A DNA stretch of 57,922 nucleotides from the NCBI RefSeq assembly GCF_000442255.1, contig NZ_KE557275.1, forward strand, positions 492,993 to 550,914. The letters run 5' to 3'. Below, piece by piece: positions 44,953-53,708 of the stretch. Position 1 is the first letter of the stretch. The number at the start of each line of letters is the position of its first letter. Origin of the DNA: Salipiger mucosus DSM 16094. GTDB taxonomy: Bacteria > Pseudomonadota > Alphaproteobacteria > Rhodobacterales > Rhodobacteraceae. The notes below the pieces were generated by a model. That model made no database searches and was not told the origin of the DNA. It worked only from the letters and a program-made list of their open reading frames with translations. The translations under genes were made by a program, and so were the position numbers.

Positions 44953-45480
44953 ATGTCCGAACCGTTTGTTGGCCAGATCTATCTCGTAGGCTACGACTTT
45001 GCACAAAGGGGCTTTGCCCTCTGCCAGGGCCAGCTGATGCCCATCTCCCAGAACAGCGCCCTCTTTTCCCTGCTGGGAACCAACTATGGCGGCGACGGCC
45101 GGACCACCTTCGGGCTGCCGGACCTCGCCGGCCGGACCGCCATCGGCCAGGGCCACGGAGCGGGCCTGTCCCTGCGCACCATCGGGCAGAAGGGCGGAAC
45201 GGAAAGCACGACGCTCGGTGTGCAGAACATGCCCTCGCACACGCACCAGGCGAGCCTCATGGCCGAGACCGGAGCGGCGACGGAAACCAACCCGACGGGC
45301 AATCTTCTCGGCCTCGCGCAGGTCTATTCCCCGCCCGGCGAGGCGCCCAACCGCGAGATGGCCTCCGACGCGATCTCGGTCGGCAACACGGGCGGACAGC
45401 AGCCCTTCGACCACATGCCGCCCTATCTCGTGCTGAACTACGAGATCGCCCTGCAGGGCATCTACCCGTCGCGCAGCTGA
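44953..45480 (+). CDS. Phage tail-collar domain protein (microcystin-dependent protein family)
   Basis: A 175-aa protein of the MdpB/tail-collar family: MSEPFVGQIYLVGYDFAQRG, CQGQLMPISQNSALFSLLG, GGDGRTTFGLPDLAGR and the C-terminal MPPYLVLNYEIALQG all fit closely. These proteins occur outside phages in many bacteria; no tail, capsid or integrase genes are nearby, so this is not a prophage. No signal peptide. Function unknown; surface or tail-like structures have been suggested for relatives. Confidence 0.88.
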   Translation: MSEPFVGQIYLVGYDFAQRGFALCQGQLMPISQNSALFSLLGTNYGGDGRTTFGLPDLAGRTAIGQGHGAGLSLRTIGQKGGTESTTLGVQNMPSHTHQASLMAETGAATETNPTGNLLGLAQVYSPPGEAPNREMASDAISVGNTGGQQPFDHMPPYLVLNYEIALQGIYPSRS

Positions 45481-45512
45481 CGCGGCCCTTCGACGCCAGA
45501 CCGGGGCCGCCG

Positions 45513-46016
45513 ATGCTCGATCACCACCGCAGGCAGATCGCCTTCCGGGTCATCCACGACACCGACCGTGCCTTTCTCCGGCAGGTCTACGCGGCGACGC
45601 GCGAATGGGAGTTCACGCTCACTGTCTGGCCCGAGGACGAGAAGCGCGATTTCCTGCAACGTCAGTTCGAGGCGCAGGACCTGCACTACGCCCGCGCCTT
45701 TCCCGGTGCCGTCCGGCGGATCATCACGCTGGACGGCACCGACATCGGGCGGCTCTACATCGACCGCCGGGACGAGGTGCTGCACATCATCGAGCTGTCG
45801 CTCCTGCCCGCCTGGCAGCGGCGCGGGATCGGCACCGACATCCTGCGCAGCCTCCTGAACGAGGCGCACGGCGGCAAGGTGCCGGTCCGGCTCAAGGTCG
45901 AACGCACCAGCCCCGCACTGCGGCTCTACCAGCGCCACGGGTTCCGGCAGACCGGCTCCGAGGGGCATCACCTGTCGCTGGAATGGCGGCCCGACACGCG
46001 CCCGCGCGAGCTATGA
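45513..46016 (+). CDS. GNAT-family N-acetyltransferase
   Basis: A 167-aa acetyltransferase with the acetyl-CoA motif A in the form LSLLPAWQRRGIGTDILRSL (Q/R-x2-G-x-G/A) and motif B LRLYQRHGFRQTGS. The substrate is unknown. It follows the tail-collar gene by 32 nt on the same strand. Tail-collar, GNAT and DUF6916-like genes often occur together, which supports a common role. Confidence 0.87.
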   Translation: MLDHHRRQIAFRVIHDTDRAFLRQVYAATREWEFTLTVWPEDEKRDFLQRQFEAQDLHYARAFPGAVRRIITLDGTDIGRLYIDRRDEVLHIIELSLLPAWQRRGIGTDILRSLLNEAHGGKVPVRLKVERTSPALRLYQRHGFRQTGSEGHHLSLEWRPDTRPREL

Positions 46017-46025
46017 CCGCGCGGG

Positions 46026-46361
46026 TCAGTTGAACAGGGCCTCGTAGAGCATGCAGTCGTCATCCTGCCGGAACGGCGAGAGGAACAGCACGAGGCGGCC
46101 GAGCGCGGGATGTGCCAGTTCGACCGTGTCGCTGACCAGCACCGGCGCGACCGGCCCCTCGAAGGTCAGCGCAAAGGCCTGCCGGGCGGGCAACACGCTC
46201 CCGTCGATCTCGACCCGCTTGTCGCGCACGTCCGAGCGGTCGAAGCGCTTGACGTTGTCCAGCACGAGCGGAACCGGGCCGGCGACGCTCTCGACCCGAA
46301 AGGTGTCTCCGACGTAGGGGGCGAAGTCCTCGGCCGAGGCGGTGATCGGGTCGATGGTCAT
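46026..46361 (-). CDS. DUF6916-like protein
   Basis: A 111-aa beta-rich protein (MTIDPITASAEDFAPYVGDT, ..., LVLFLSPFRQDDDCMLYEALFN). The ending with an F-N/H and YEA(V/L)F(N) resembles the DUF6916 family found beside tail-collar genes; I assign this from memory. Start ATG 46361 gives a compact domain; the frame to 46457 adds an unlikely extension. Convergent with the GNAT gene. Confidence 0.6.
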   Translation of the reverse strand: MTIDPITASAEDFAPYVGDTFRVESVAGPVPLVLDNVKRFDRSDVRDKRVEIDGSVLPARQAFALTFEGPVAPVLVSDTVELAHPALGRLVLFLSPFRQDDDCMLYEALFN

Positions 46362-46526
46362 GGCAGGCGGTCCGTCCTGATGCACGCGGACCGAAACGCG
46401 GCCGCTGAGGCGGATCGAAACACACCATGCCGCGCGCGACAACATTTGTTCAATCATGAGTGGAAATGAATCGATTCAATTCCCGCCATAGAGTAGCGTG
46501 ACCCCGTATCAGTGGAGGAGGATCAC

Positions 46527-47420
46527 ATGGCCACGTACTCAGGAACCGCGCATTTCTACCAGAACGGAAATCTCATCCTGTCCAATTTCGTGAGTGGCGA
46601 AGTCATTTCCGACGACGGCGGCGATTCCGTTTTCACGCCCGGCGAAGTCGTGGACGACACGGCGAATACGTTCGTGGGCACCGGAACATTTGTCGGCACC
46701 ATCGACATCAACGGATTCGATTATCCGATCTTCAGCGAGGCGGACAGCGGCGGCACGCTGGGCGACGTGGTTCTCTACGTGGTGACTCCCGCCGGGTTCG
46801 ACACGTCGAACCTGCCCTCCGATCTCGGCGCGGCGACCGCCTCGTCGCTGACCGAGTGCTTCCTGACCGGCACGCGCATCGCCACGCCCTCTGGCGAGAC
46901 CGAGGTCGAAAAGCTGCGCATCGGCGACGAGATCCTGACCGCCGAGGGCAACACGGTGCCGGTGCGCTGGATCGGGCGGCAGCGCGTGGTCTGCGCCTTC
47001 GCGCCGGCGGAGCGTCTGATGCCGGTGCGCATCCGCGCCGGCGCGCTGGGCGACGGCCTGCCGCGTCGCGACCTGCGGGTGACGGCGGATCACGCCCTTC
47101 TGGTCGACGGCCTGCTGGTGAACGCCTCGGCGCTGGTCAACGGCGCGGGCATCGACTGGGTGCCGCTCTCCGAGTTGGGGGCAAGCTACACCGTCTACCA
47201 CGTCGAGACCGAGGCGCATGACCTGATCCTGGCCGAGGGCACCGCTGCCGAGACCTACATCGACTACGTGGCGCGGCGCAGCTTTGACAATCACGAAGAG
47301 TATCGCGCGCTCTACGGCGAAGAGACGACCATCGCGGAAATGCCGCTCCCGCGTATCTCGGCGGCCCGTCTCCTGCCGCCCGCGCTGCGCGCACGGCTTG
47401 CCGGGCGGTCGGCCGCCTGA
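46527..47420 (+). CDS. Hint (Hedgehog/intein) domain-containing protein
   Basis: A 297-aa protein. Residues 1-100 are a Gly/Asp/Thr-rich beta domain. From about residue 112 (ECFLTGTRIATPSGETEVEK) a Hint domain follows: Cys at the splice position, DHALLVDGLLV with the block-B-like His, and AHDLILAEGTAAETYI near the end. Such Hint proteins in Rhodobacterales are exported and may self-cleave. The AGTGGAGGAGG site upstream is strong. A C-terminal tail of about 40 residues is Arg/Ala-rich. Confidence 0.85.
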   Translation: MATYSGTAHFYQNGNLILSNFVSGEVISDDGGDSVFTPGEVVDDTANTFVGTGTFVGTIDINGFDYPIFSEADSGGTLGDVVLYVVTPAGFDTSNLPSDLGAATASSLTECFLTGTRIATPSGETEVEKLRIGDEILTAEGNTVPVRWIGRQRVVCAFAPAERLMPVRIRAGALGDGLPRRDLRVTADHALLVDGLLVNASALVNGAGIDWVPLSELGASYTVYHVETEAHDLILAEGTAAETYIDYVARRSFDNHEEYRALYGEETTIAEMPLPRISAARLLPPALRARLAGRSAA

Positions 47421-47519
47421 TCCCTCCCGCGCCGGGCCCCTGTTCGGCGCGGTCTCCCGAACACGCGCTCCCTCGCAGCCCGCGCCCGCCCCCGGCGGAC
47501 GCGGGTTTCCTCTGTCCGG

Positions 47520-50183
47520 TCACTGCGAGAGTTGCGCCTCGGCCCGGTAGATCGTGGTCGTCCAGTTGCGGGTGAAGCCAAGGCCCGGGTTGTCCGGGTG
47601 TTCGCTCTCGAGGGGCAGGTTCGTGTTCAGGTGGCTCGTCAGGTAGATGCTGCGCTCGGTCGCGGGCAGGTAGCCCTGGCCGTCGACGTGTCCGTCCTGG
47701 AATCGCTGCGCGAGAAAGCCCGGCGGGATCGTCTGGTACTCCATCGACACCCGCACCCGGTCGGGCGCCGCGCTGCCCTCGGGCAGGGTGACGCGATAGC
47801 TGATGCGGTCCGCCCCGGCGAGGGTCGGATCATTGTAGTAGGGGTCGCCGTCTATGGCGCTGCCGACGGTCAGCGGCTCCAGTTGCGGCGCCGTCGCATA
47901 GGCGGCCGTGCACCGCGCGATGCCGAAGATCTCGGGCCCCGCGCCCGGGTCGGCCGCGCAGTCCAGCGCTGCGGGCAGGGTGAAACCCTTCGGCAGCAGG
48001 CGGTTGTCCTTGGCGTCGTGGAACAGCGCCAGCGTGCGCGAGGTCAGCGTGCCGGTGTCGTCCACCGCCTGCACCTCGTAGATCTGCACCTGCGAGGGGT
48101 CGGTCACCACCGCGTGGTGCGGCTGCAGGTTCGCCGGCTTGCCCATCGGCGTCTCGCTCGGCAGCAGGTTCCAGCTGCCGTCCGCCGCCTCGGTGCAGGT
48201 GCCCGCGCAGATCGCGCCATAGGGATTGGTCTCGCCCGAGATCCACAGCCGGTTGCCCGCCGCGTCCAGAACCTCGAAGCGCAGGAACCCGCGCCGGAAC
48301 CCCGCGCCCGAGGGGAACTTGTGCCCGGCGTTGTTGGTCACCATCAGGTCCGCCTCGACCGTGCCCCCGGCGACCGAGGTCGACAGGATCTCGATCTCGA
48401 CCGCCGCCTGCGGGTCGGGCGTCAGGCTGTCGGGCCGCAGCCCGTTGCCGTTGGCCTGGCTGGTCGCCTGCTCCACGATCGCCATCTGCCCGTTGAGCAG
48501 GTAGTTCTGGATCACCGCCATTTCCTCGCCCATCGAGGTTGTGGCGAAGTCGGGCGCGTTGTCGTCGTAGCGCGAGACGCCCAGCACCTCGGGGAACTGC
48601 ACGAACATCTCGAAGACCGGCAGGTTGATCCCCATCAGCCGATGCCGGCGGTAGGTCTTGGGCGTCAGCCCCGGCGTCGACTGCGCCATGATCGCTCCGT
48701 GGTCCGAGGGATCGTCGGCGTTCGTCACCAGCGGCATGTGGCAGCCCTGGCAGGTGCTCCCGTTGTCCTGCTCGCTGGCGAAGGAGCTGTTGATCCACTC
48801 GAGGTAGGTCGCCTGCTCGTAGCCCAGCGTCACGCAGGGATCGGTCAGCGGATTGCCGTAGCGGTCCTCGGTCGAGCCCTGGAAATTCTCGATGTCTTCG
48901 GTGCAGGCCTTCGGGCGATCCCAGTACTTGTACTGTTTGCCGAATGTCTCGTCGTCCGGCAGGGGGCCGCCGGGCTTGAAGGCCGTCGGGATCTCTGGGA
49001 CGATCAGCACGTGGCAGGCGCCGCAGATCACCGACTGCCTCAGGTAGCTGACGTCGTTCTCGGTATCCAGGGCCTGCGCGATGGCCAGCCCGTCGTCCTC
49101 CATCATCGGCACGGCATCGAGGTCGGAGACCGGGTCCGGCACCATGATGTTGTCCATGTCGTAGTCGAAGGTGGCGGTGAACTCGTGCTGCAACGGCAGC
49201 TTCTGCTCCGATGGCTGCCGCAGGTGCACGTCGTAGCGGTTGGGGCCGTAGAACACGTCGAAGCTCTCGGCATCCGGCCCGGGCGTCCACTGCCCGGCGC
49301 CGCCCTCCGGCCCGATGCGGTGACACGTCTCGCAGGAGACACCGTCCCGCGCGAGCGCGCCGTATTTCGCGTAGAGCTCGGGGTGATCGCCCACGGTCTT
49401 GCCCTCGATGGGCGCGCAGCTGTCGGTGAAGGGAAAGGGCTTGCCGCGCTCCGCGTCCGACAGGATGCCCGGCAGCGTGGCGTAGAAGATGTCGGTGCAG
49501 AACGGCGTATCCACCCCGTGGTCGTCCCCGATCTGCCGCTCGCCCATCTCGCCGTGGCAGCTGAAGCAGACGTCCTGGATGACGTTCGGATCGGCATAGG
49601 GATGCTGGTTCGTCTCGGTCTCGATCTGCGCCTGCCAGATCGGGTCGCGCGTCGCCAGCCGCATGATCGTGGCGTTCCAGTCGCCGTATTGCGACCAGTT
49701 GGCGAGCCATGTCTCGTGCTCGTCCTTCGAGTAGTACATCATCTCGGGCAGCCCGCCGCCCTCGACGTAGAGCGCGCTGTCGTGACAGGCTTGGCAGAAC
49801 TCGCCGGTCGAGAAGTCGTTCTCGCAGACCAGCGGGTAGCCCTGCGGCGGATACCCCGGATCGCCCGGGTCGCAGTTGGCCGGATTGCCCGGCGTCTCGC
49901 GCGCCACCATCTCGAGCGAGGTGTCTCCGGCGCTCTGCGGCGGGAACCAGACCACGTCCTGCCGGCCCAGCAGCGGCAGCTGCGGGCCCTCGGAGAGGTA
50001 GGTGCGGTTGAAGAAGTCGATGAACCCCTGCGCGGCATCGCCCTTCTCGGGCAGGGGCTGGCTGGGCGTGTCGCCGGTCTGGAAGACCGGCGGCGGAACG
50101 GTCCGCCCGTCGTTGGCCAGCGCCGGGGCGGCCACGGCGACGGGCAGGGCGAAAAGTGCGAGCTTCAGCGTGCGCCGGGTCAT
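47520..50183 (-). CDS. Exported pentaheme cytochrome c
   Basis: An 887-aa exported protein. Sec signal peptide MTRRTLKLALFALPVAVAAP, cleavage near ALA. Five CxxCH haem-binding motifs: CQACH (130), CFSCH (206), CETCH (284), CGACH (387) and CQGCH (478). The last 350 residues have no haem and look beta-rich. It is the last gene of a four-gene operon; its ATG overlaps the LodB-like stop as ATGA. In this context it may take electrons from the LodA-like enzyme in the periplasm. That role is inference. I do not recognise a named family. Confidence 0.88.
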   Translation of the reverse strand: MTRRTLKLALFALPVAVAAPALANDGRTVPPPVFQTGDTPSQPLPEKGDAAQGFIDFFNRTYLSEGPQLPLLGRQDVVWFPPQSAGDTSLEMVARETPGNPANCDPGDPGYPPQGYPLVCENDFSTGEFCQACHDSALYVEGGGLPEMMYYSKDEHETWLANWSQYGDWNATIMRLATRDPIWQAQIETETNQHPYADPNVIQDVCFSCHGEMGERQIGDDHGVDTPFCTDIFYATLPGILSDAERGKPFPFTDSCAPIEGKTVGDHPELYAKYGALARDGVSCETCHRIGPEGGAGQWTPGPDAESFDVFYGPNRYDVHLRQPSEQKLPLQHEFTATFDYDMDNIMVPDPVSDLDAVPMMEDDGLAIAQALDTENDVSYLRQSVICGACHVLIVPEIPTAFKPGGPLPDDETFGKQYKYWDRPKACTEDIENFQGSTEDRYGNPLTDPCVTLGYEQATYLEWINSSFASEQDNGSTCQGCHMPLVTNADDPSDHGAIMAQSTPGLTPKTYRRHRLMGINLPVFEMFVQFPEVLGVSRYDDNAPDFATTSMGEEMAVIQNYLLNGQMAIVEQATSQANGNGLRPDSLTPDPQAAVEIEILSTSVAGGTVEADLMVTNNAGHKFPSGAGFRRGFLRFEVLDAAGNRLWISGETNPYGAICAGTCTEAADGSWNLLPSETPMGKPANLQPHHAVVTDPSQVQIYEVQAVDDTGTLTSRTLALFHDAKDNRLLPKGFTLPAALDCAADPGAGPEIFGIARCTAAYATAPQLEPLTVGSAIDGDPYYNDPTLAGADRISYRVTLPEGSAAPDRVRVSMEYQTIPPGFLAQRFQDGHVDGQGYLPATERSIYLTSHLNTNLPLESEHPDNPGLGFTRNWTTTIYRAEAQLSQ

Positions 50184-51322
50184 GAGGTTGCGTCCTTTGC
50201 CGGTTCGGTGGTGACGGTCTGCGAGGCGCCCTGGCGGCGCGCCCAGAAGGGATGATCGGGCCAGCGCCGCTCCATGCCGTAGACCCGCGCGTGCTCGCGC
50301 AGGTAGCGCTGCCGCGCCTCGGCGCGCATGCGCCGGTACTGTGCCGGCGGTCCGGCGCGGTCGCCCTGTTCCAGCGCCTGCCGGATCACCGTGCCCGCCA
50401 GCTCGCCCGACTGCAGCGCGTGGAACAGCCCCTGCGAGGACAGCGGATCGTGGGCCTGCCCCGCATCGCCGACGGCCAGCAGACCCTCGGGCAGGTCGTG
50501 CGCCTGCGCCCCGCCCGCGGGCGCGCCGCGGATATCCTGCGCCTCGGCGGCATGACCGCCCGCGGCGAGAAAGTCGCGCAGCCCCGGCGCCTCGGCCAGC
50601 AGGTGCAGGAGACCGGCGCGCGTGGCGGCCTGTCGCGCCTCGGGCAGGTCGCGGTCGGTGTGCAGCACCACCACGCGCCGCCCGGGCCGGTCGGGCACCG
50701 CGTTGCTGTACCACCAGCCGAAGCGGCAGGCCTCGATCCGGGTGAACCCGTCGTCGTCCGGGCGCTCGGTGCGGAAGTCCAGCGAATAGGCGAAAAGCCC
50801 GTCGTCCTGCGCGCAGCCAAGGTCCAACCGGCGCGCCAGCGCGGCCCGCCGCCCGGAGGCATCCACCACGAAAGGCGCCGAGACCCCGGTCCCGTCCTCC
50901 AGCACCACGCGCCAGCCCCCGTACGGCGTGGGCGTGCAGGCCGCCAATCGCGCGCCCGTCACCAGTTCGGCCCCCGCCGCCCGGGCGGCATTGCGCAGCG
51001 CGGCGTCGAACCCGCCACGATCCACGCAGGTGCCGCAGCCCTCCGGCGCGAAGAAGAAATCCTGCACCTGCGGCGCCGCACCGCCCCAGGCCGAGACGTT
51101 GCCCCGGCTCTCGCGGCAGTAATCCGCGTCGGCCCAGCCCGGCCCCAGCAACCGGACAAGGCTGCTCTTCGCGGCCGGCGGCAGCGTCTCGGGAAAGCCC
51201 GCTGGCGGCGCCGCCGCGCGGCGTTCCACGACCCGCACGCGCAGCCCCGCCCGCGCCAAGGTGATCGCCGTGGCCGCACCGGCGGGACCGGCGCCAAGGA
51301 CGATGGCGTCACGCGTCGTCAT
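50180..51322 (-). CDS. LodB-like FAD-dependent maturation protein
   Basis: A 380-aa flavoprotein of the tryptophan-halogenase-like fold. The dinucleotide motif GAGPAGAATAITLARAG is at the N-terminus and the second FAD motif LLAVGDAGQAHDPLSSQG near residue 290. In Marinomonas, LodB is needed to build the cysteine-tryptophylquinone (CTQ) cofactor of LodA; adjacency and order (LodA then LodB) support the same role here. Start ATG 51322 (MTTRDAIV) overlaps the LodA stop by 14 bases. Confidence 0.85.
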   Translation of the reverse strand: MTTRDAIVLGAGPAGAATAITLARAGLRVRVVERRAAAPPAGFPETLPPAAKSSLVRLLGPGWADADYCRESRGNVSAWGGAAPQVQDFFFAPEGCGTCVDRGGFDAALRNAARAAGAELVTGARLAACTPTPYGGWRVVLEDGTGVSAPFVVDASGRRAALARRLDLGCAQDDGLFAYSLDFRTERPDDDGFTRIEACRFGWWYSNAVPDRPGRRVVVLHTDRDLPEARQAATRAGLLHLLAEAPGLRDFLAAGGHAAEAQDIRGAPAGGAQAHDLPEGLLAVGDAGQAHDPLSSQGLFHALQSGELAGTVIRQALEQGDRAGPPAQYRRMRAEARQRYLREHARVYGMERRWPDHPFWARRQGASQTVTTEPAKDATS

Positions 51323-53366
51323 CGGTCTCGGCAAGCTCTGTCGGGCAGGCCACGGGCTTGGGGTTTTCCGGCGGCGCGTTCAGGCTCGGGTCGCGCTCGA
51401 ACTCCTCGTAGACGACCGAGCCGTTCTGCATGACGAAGCCGCCGCCCTCGGCCTTGACCGGCAGCACCATGCCCAGCTTGGGCCAGGCGTAGACCATCTG
51501 GTCATACCCGTCCGAGCCCGAGAGCGGCTGGCCGTGGGAATCGTAGCCCCGGAACCACTCGCGGTAGCTGCGGCTGCCGTCGGATTGGTCGTAGGTGAAG
51601 ACGATCTCGGGTCGCTGCACCGGCCACCACGCGGTGTTGCAGGACCAGTAGTCTCCCTGCCAGGGGCTCGACATGTAGGCCGCGACCGACCCCGGCTCGG
51701 TGCCCTGCGCGACGCGAAAGGCCCCGGCGAAGAGCTCGGGGTAGCAGATGAGGTAGGGGAACTCGATGCCGGGGTGAAAGCCGCCGCCGATGGTGGGCTC
51801 CACCGCCGCGCAGTCCAGCGCGAAGGGCTGCTCGGCCACCGGGTAGTCCGCCAGCGGCTGCACCGGCACCGGCGCGCCGGTCTCGAAATTGCCCTCGGCC
51901 CAGTCGCGCAGGCGGTCGAGGTCGTTGCGCGTGAGGCTCAGGTACTGGTTCGGCAGGTTGTTGCCCAGCTGCGCGTTCTGCAGCGGCTTGCCGCCCGTGC
52001 CCCAGAGCTTGGGCATCTTGTTGCCGCGCGCGCCGCGCCTGGCCTGCACCGGCGGGCCTGCGGGGGCCGGCGGCGGATCGGGCAGCGTGGCGCGCAGGCT
52101 GCCGCCCTCGGCATCGCGCATCAGCCGGTAGATCTGCGAGCGGGCAAAGCGCGCCGCCTCCGAAGGATCCGACAGCACCGCGAGGTTGGCCTCGCTCAGC
52201 AGATTGCCGGCCTGCTTCGGCCCATGCGCGAGGTTGCGGTTCGCAGGCGTCACCCCCGCCGCCTCGGCGCTGACCCAGCCGTAATTCACCGCCCGCGACA
52301 GGATCGGATAGACGTCGCGGTAGAAGTCCGTCGGCTGGCCACGGGTCGGGTCGGCCTCGGGAAAGGCCTCGAGCACGCGGTCCTTGATCGACACGACGTG
52401 GTACATGTAGGGCGCGTATTTCGGCGGCGCGGTCACCACCCAGGCGCCGTTCTCGGCGTTGCGCGTGCCGGCGTCGCCGGGGGCGGTCACCCCGTCGCGC
52501 GTGCTCAGCACCGTGCCGTCCTTCAGCACCACCGTCGCGTCGATCTCGCCGCCACAGGTGTCGTCCCACCAGCCGGGGACATTGAAATAGGCGAACTGGT
52601 TGACCAGCGGCTGGTAGCGCCGGTCCTCCAGCGTGGGCCCGTTGGGCGCCTCAAAGTGCTCCGACGGGTTCGACAGCTTGATCCGGGGCGTGGTCACGCA
52701 GTCCGCCTTGCCCGGCCCCGCGATGAAGATCAGCCGCCCCGCGTCATCGGCCTTGATCCGGCCGATCTCGACATCCGTCGCAGGCGTGTAGGTGACGGTC
52801 ACGAACTGCGCCGGATCGCGGGTGCAGAGCTCGGGGTCGTCGTAGTCGAGGTAACCGGGAAGCTGGCTCTCGCCCACGTTGGTGAAGACATCGCCCGCCA
52901 GCCGCAGCTCCTCCGACTGGCCCTGGTCGATGGTCTGCGGACCCGGGTCGATGATGAGATCGGTCCGGTCGATCGGGTCGGCCGTGTCGCCCTGGATGTT
53001 GGGATTGCGCAGCTGCGTGGGGTCGAAGAGGTATGCTCCCTGGAAGGCATAGTTCGCCGCCTTCATGTTGCGCACGTGCACCCGCCACGAGATGCTCTCG
53101 CACTCCGCCGTGGTCAACTCGCCGATGCAGGTATCGTTCGCGTCGTAGGCATAGACCCGGAACCGCTGCGCCTGCCGCTTGAGCCGCATCTCGGCGTCGC
53201 GGTAGCTGCCCCCCTCCGGGCCGGGCCCCTCGGGCGGGCCGGGGTCCGGCACCGCGCCCGGCGCCTCGGGGCCGATGAAATACTTGGTCTCGGGGTCTTC
53301 GCTGTCGCCCAGCCGCGCGATCCCGATGCCGGGATGAACCCTGATCCGCGTGATGTCCCCGTTCAT
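51309..53366 (-). CDS. LodA/GoxA-like quinoprotein oxidase
   Basis: A 685-aa protein of the LodA/GoxA family of CTQ-dependent amino-acid oxidases: ITRIRVHPGIGIARLGDS at the start, GAYLFDPTQLRNPNIQGD, GGGFHPGIEF (527-536), and SSPWQGDYWSCNTAWWPVQR (567-586). Trp580/581 in WWPVQRP are candidates for the CTQ tryptophan. The position before GGxFxPGIE, where I recall the CTQ Cys in characterised members, is Thr-Ile here (525-526), while cysteines lie at 519, 541 and 576; whether CTQ forms is open. No signal peptide. Amine substrate unknown. Confidence 0.87.
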   Translation of the reverse strand: MNGDITRIRVHPGIGIARLGDSEDPETKYFIGPEAPGAVPDPGPPEGPGPEGGSYRDAEMRLKRQAQRFRVYAYDANDTCIGELTTAECESISWRVHVRNMKAANYAFQGAYLFDPTQLRNPNIQGDTADPIDRTDLIIDPGPQTIDQGQSEELRLAGDVFTNVGESQLPGYLDYDDPELCTRDPAQFVTVTYTPATDVEIGRIKADDAGRLIFIAGPGKADCVTTPRIKLSNPSEHFEAPNGPTLEDRRYQPLVNQFAYFNVPGWWDDTCGGEIDATVVLKDGTVLSTRDGVTAPGDAGTRNAENGAWVVTAPPKYAPYMYHVVSIKDRVLEAFPEADPTRGQPTDFYRDVYPILSRAVNYGWVSAEAAGVTPANRNLAHGPKQAGNLLSEANLAVLSDPSEAARFARSQIYRLMRDAEGGSLRATLPDPPPAPAGPPVQARRGARGNKMPKLWGTGGKPLQNAQLGNNLPNQYLSLTRNDLDRLRDWAEGNFETGAPVPVQPLADYPVAEQPFALDCAAVEPTIGGGFHPGIEFPYLICYPELFAGAFRVAQGTEPGSVAAYMSSPWQGDYWSCNTAWWPVQRPEIVFTYDQSDGSRSYREWFRGYDSHGQPLSGSDGYDQMVYAWPKLGMVLPVKAEGGGFVMQNGSVVYEEFERDPSLNAPPENPKPVACPTELAETDDDA

Positions 53367-53414
53367 GTCGGCGTCTCCCGGCGCTGGATGGTGTCGGAGG
53401 GGCGGCGCGCCCCG

Positions 53415-53708
53415 TCAGAGGGATGGCGTTTCCACCACCTCGATGGTCACGAGATCGGAGGAGATGACCCGCGTGCGGTTGCCTCGGTTCTCGATCACCG
53501 CGTGCAGGCTGCCGCCGCGGATCTCGGCCGAGACGACGCGGAAGCCCGGCCCGAACCCGGCCCGGACGCTGCGCGCGAACTGATCCCGAAGCGTGGCGGA
53601 AAGCGGAAGGCCCGGCGAGGGGGCGGCAAAGGCCGGTCGGCCTCCGAGGCTGGCGGACATGCCACCGGCGGCGGCTCCGGCCGCGAATAGAAATGATCTT
53701 CGATCCAT
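53415..53708 (-). CDS. Small Tat-exported protein of the LodA-like operon
   Basis: A 97-aa protein with a twin-arginine signal (MDRRSFLFAAGAAAGGMSAS... ending AFAA, residues 1-30). The remainder is a short beta-type domain (FRVVSAEIRGGSLHAVIEN). First gene of the operon, 48 bp before LodA. Because LodA has no signal of its own, this protein could carry it through the Tat system as a partner; that is inference. I do not recognise the family. Confidence 0.7.
   Translation of the reverse strand: MDRRSFLFAAGAAAGGMSASLGGRPAFAAPSPGLPLSATLRDQFARSVRAGFGPGFRVVSAEIRGGSLHAVIENRGNRTRVISSDLVTIEVVETPSL

Noticed and set aside
44953-45480. Prophage remnant because of a tail-collar domain
   Set aside because: No other phage structural, lysis or integration gene nearby; such proteins are frequent outside phages.
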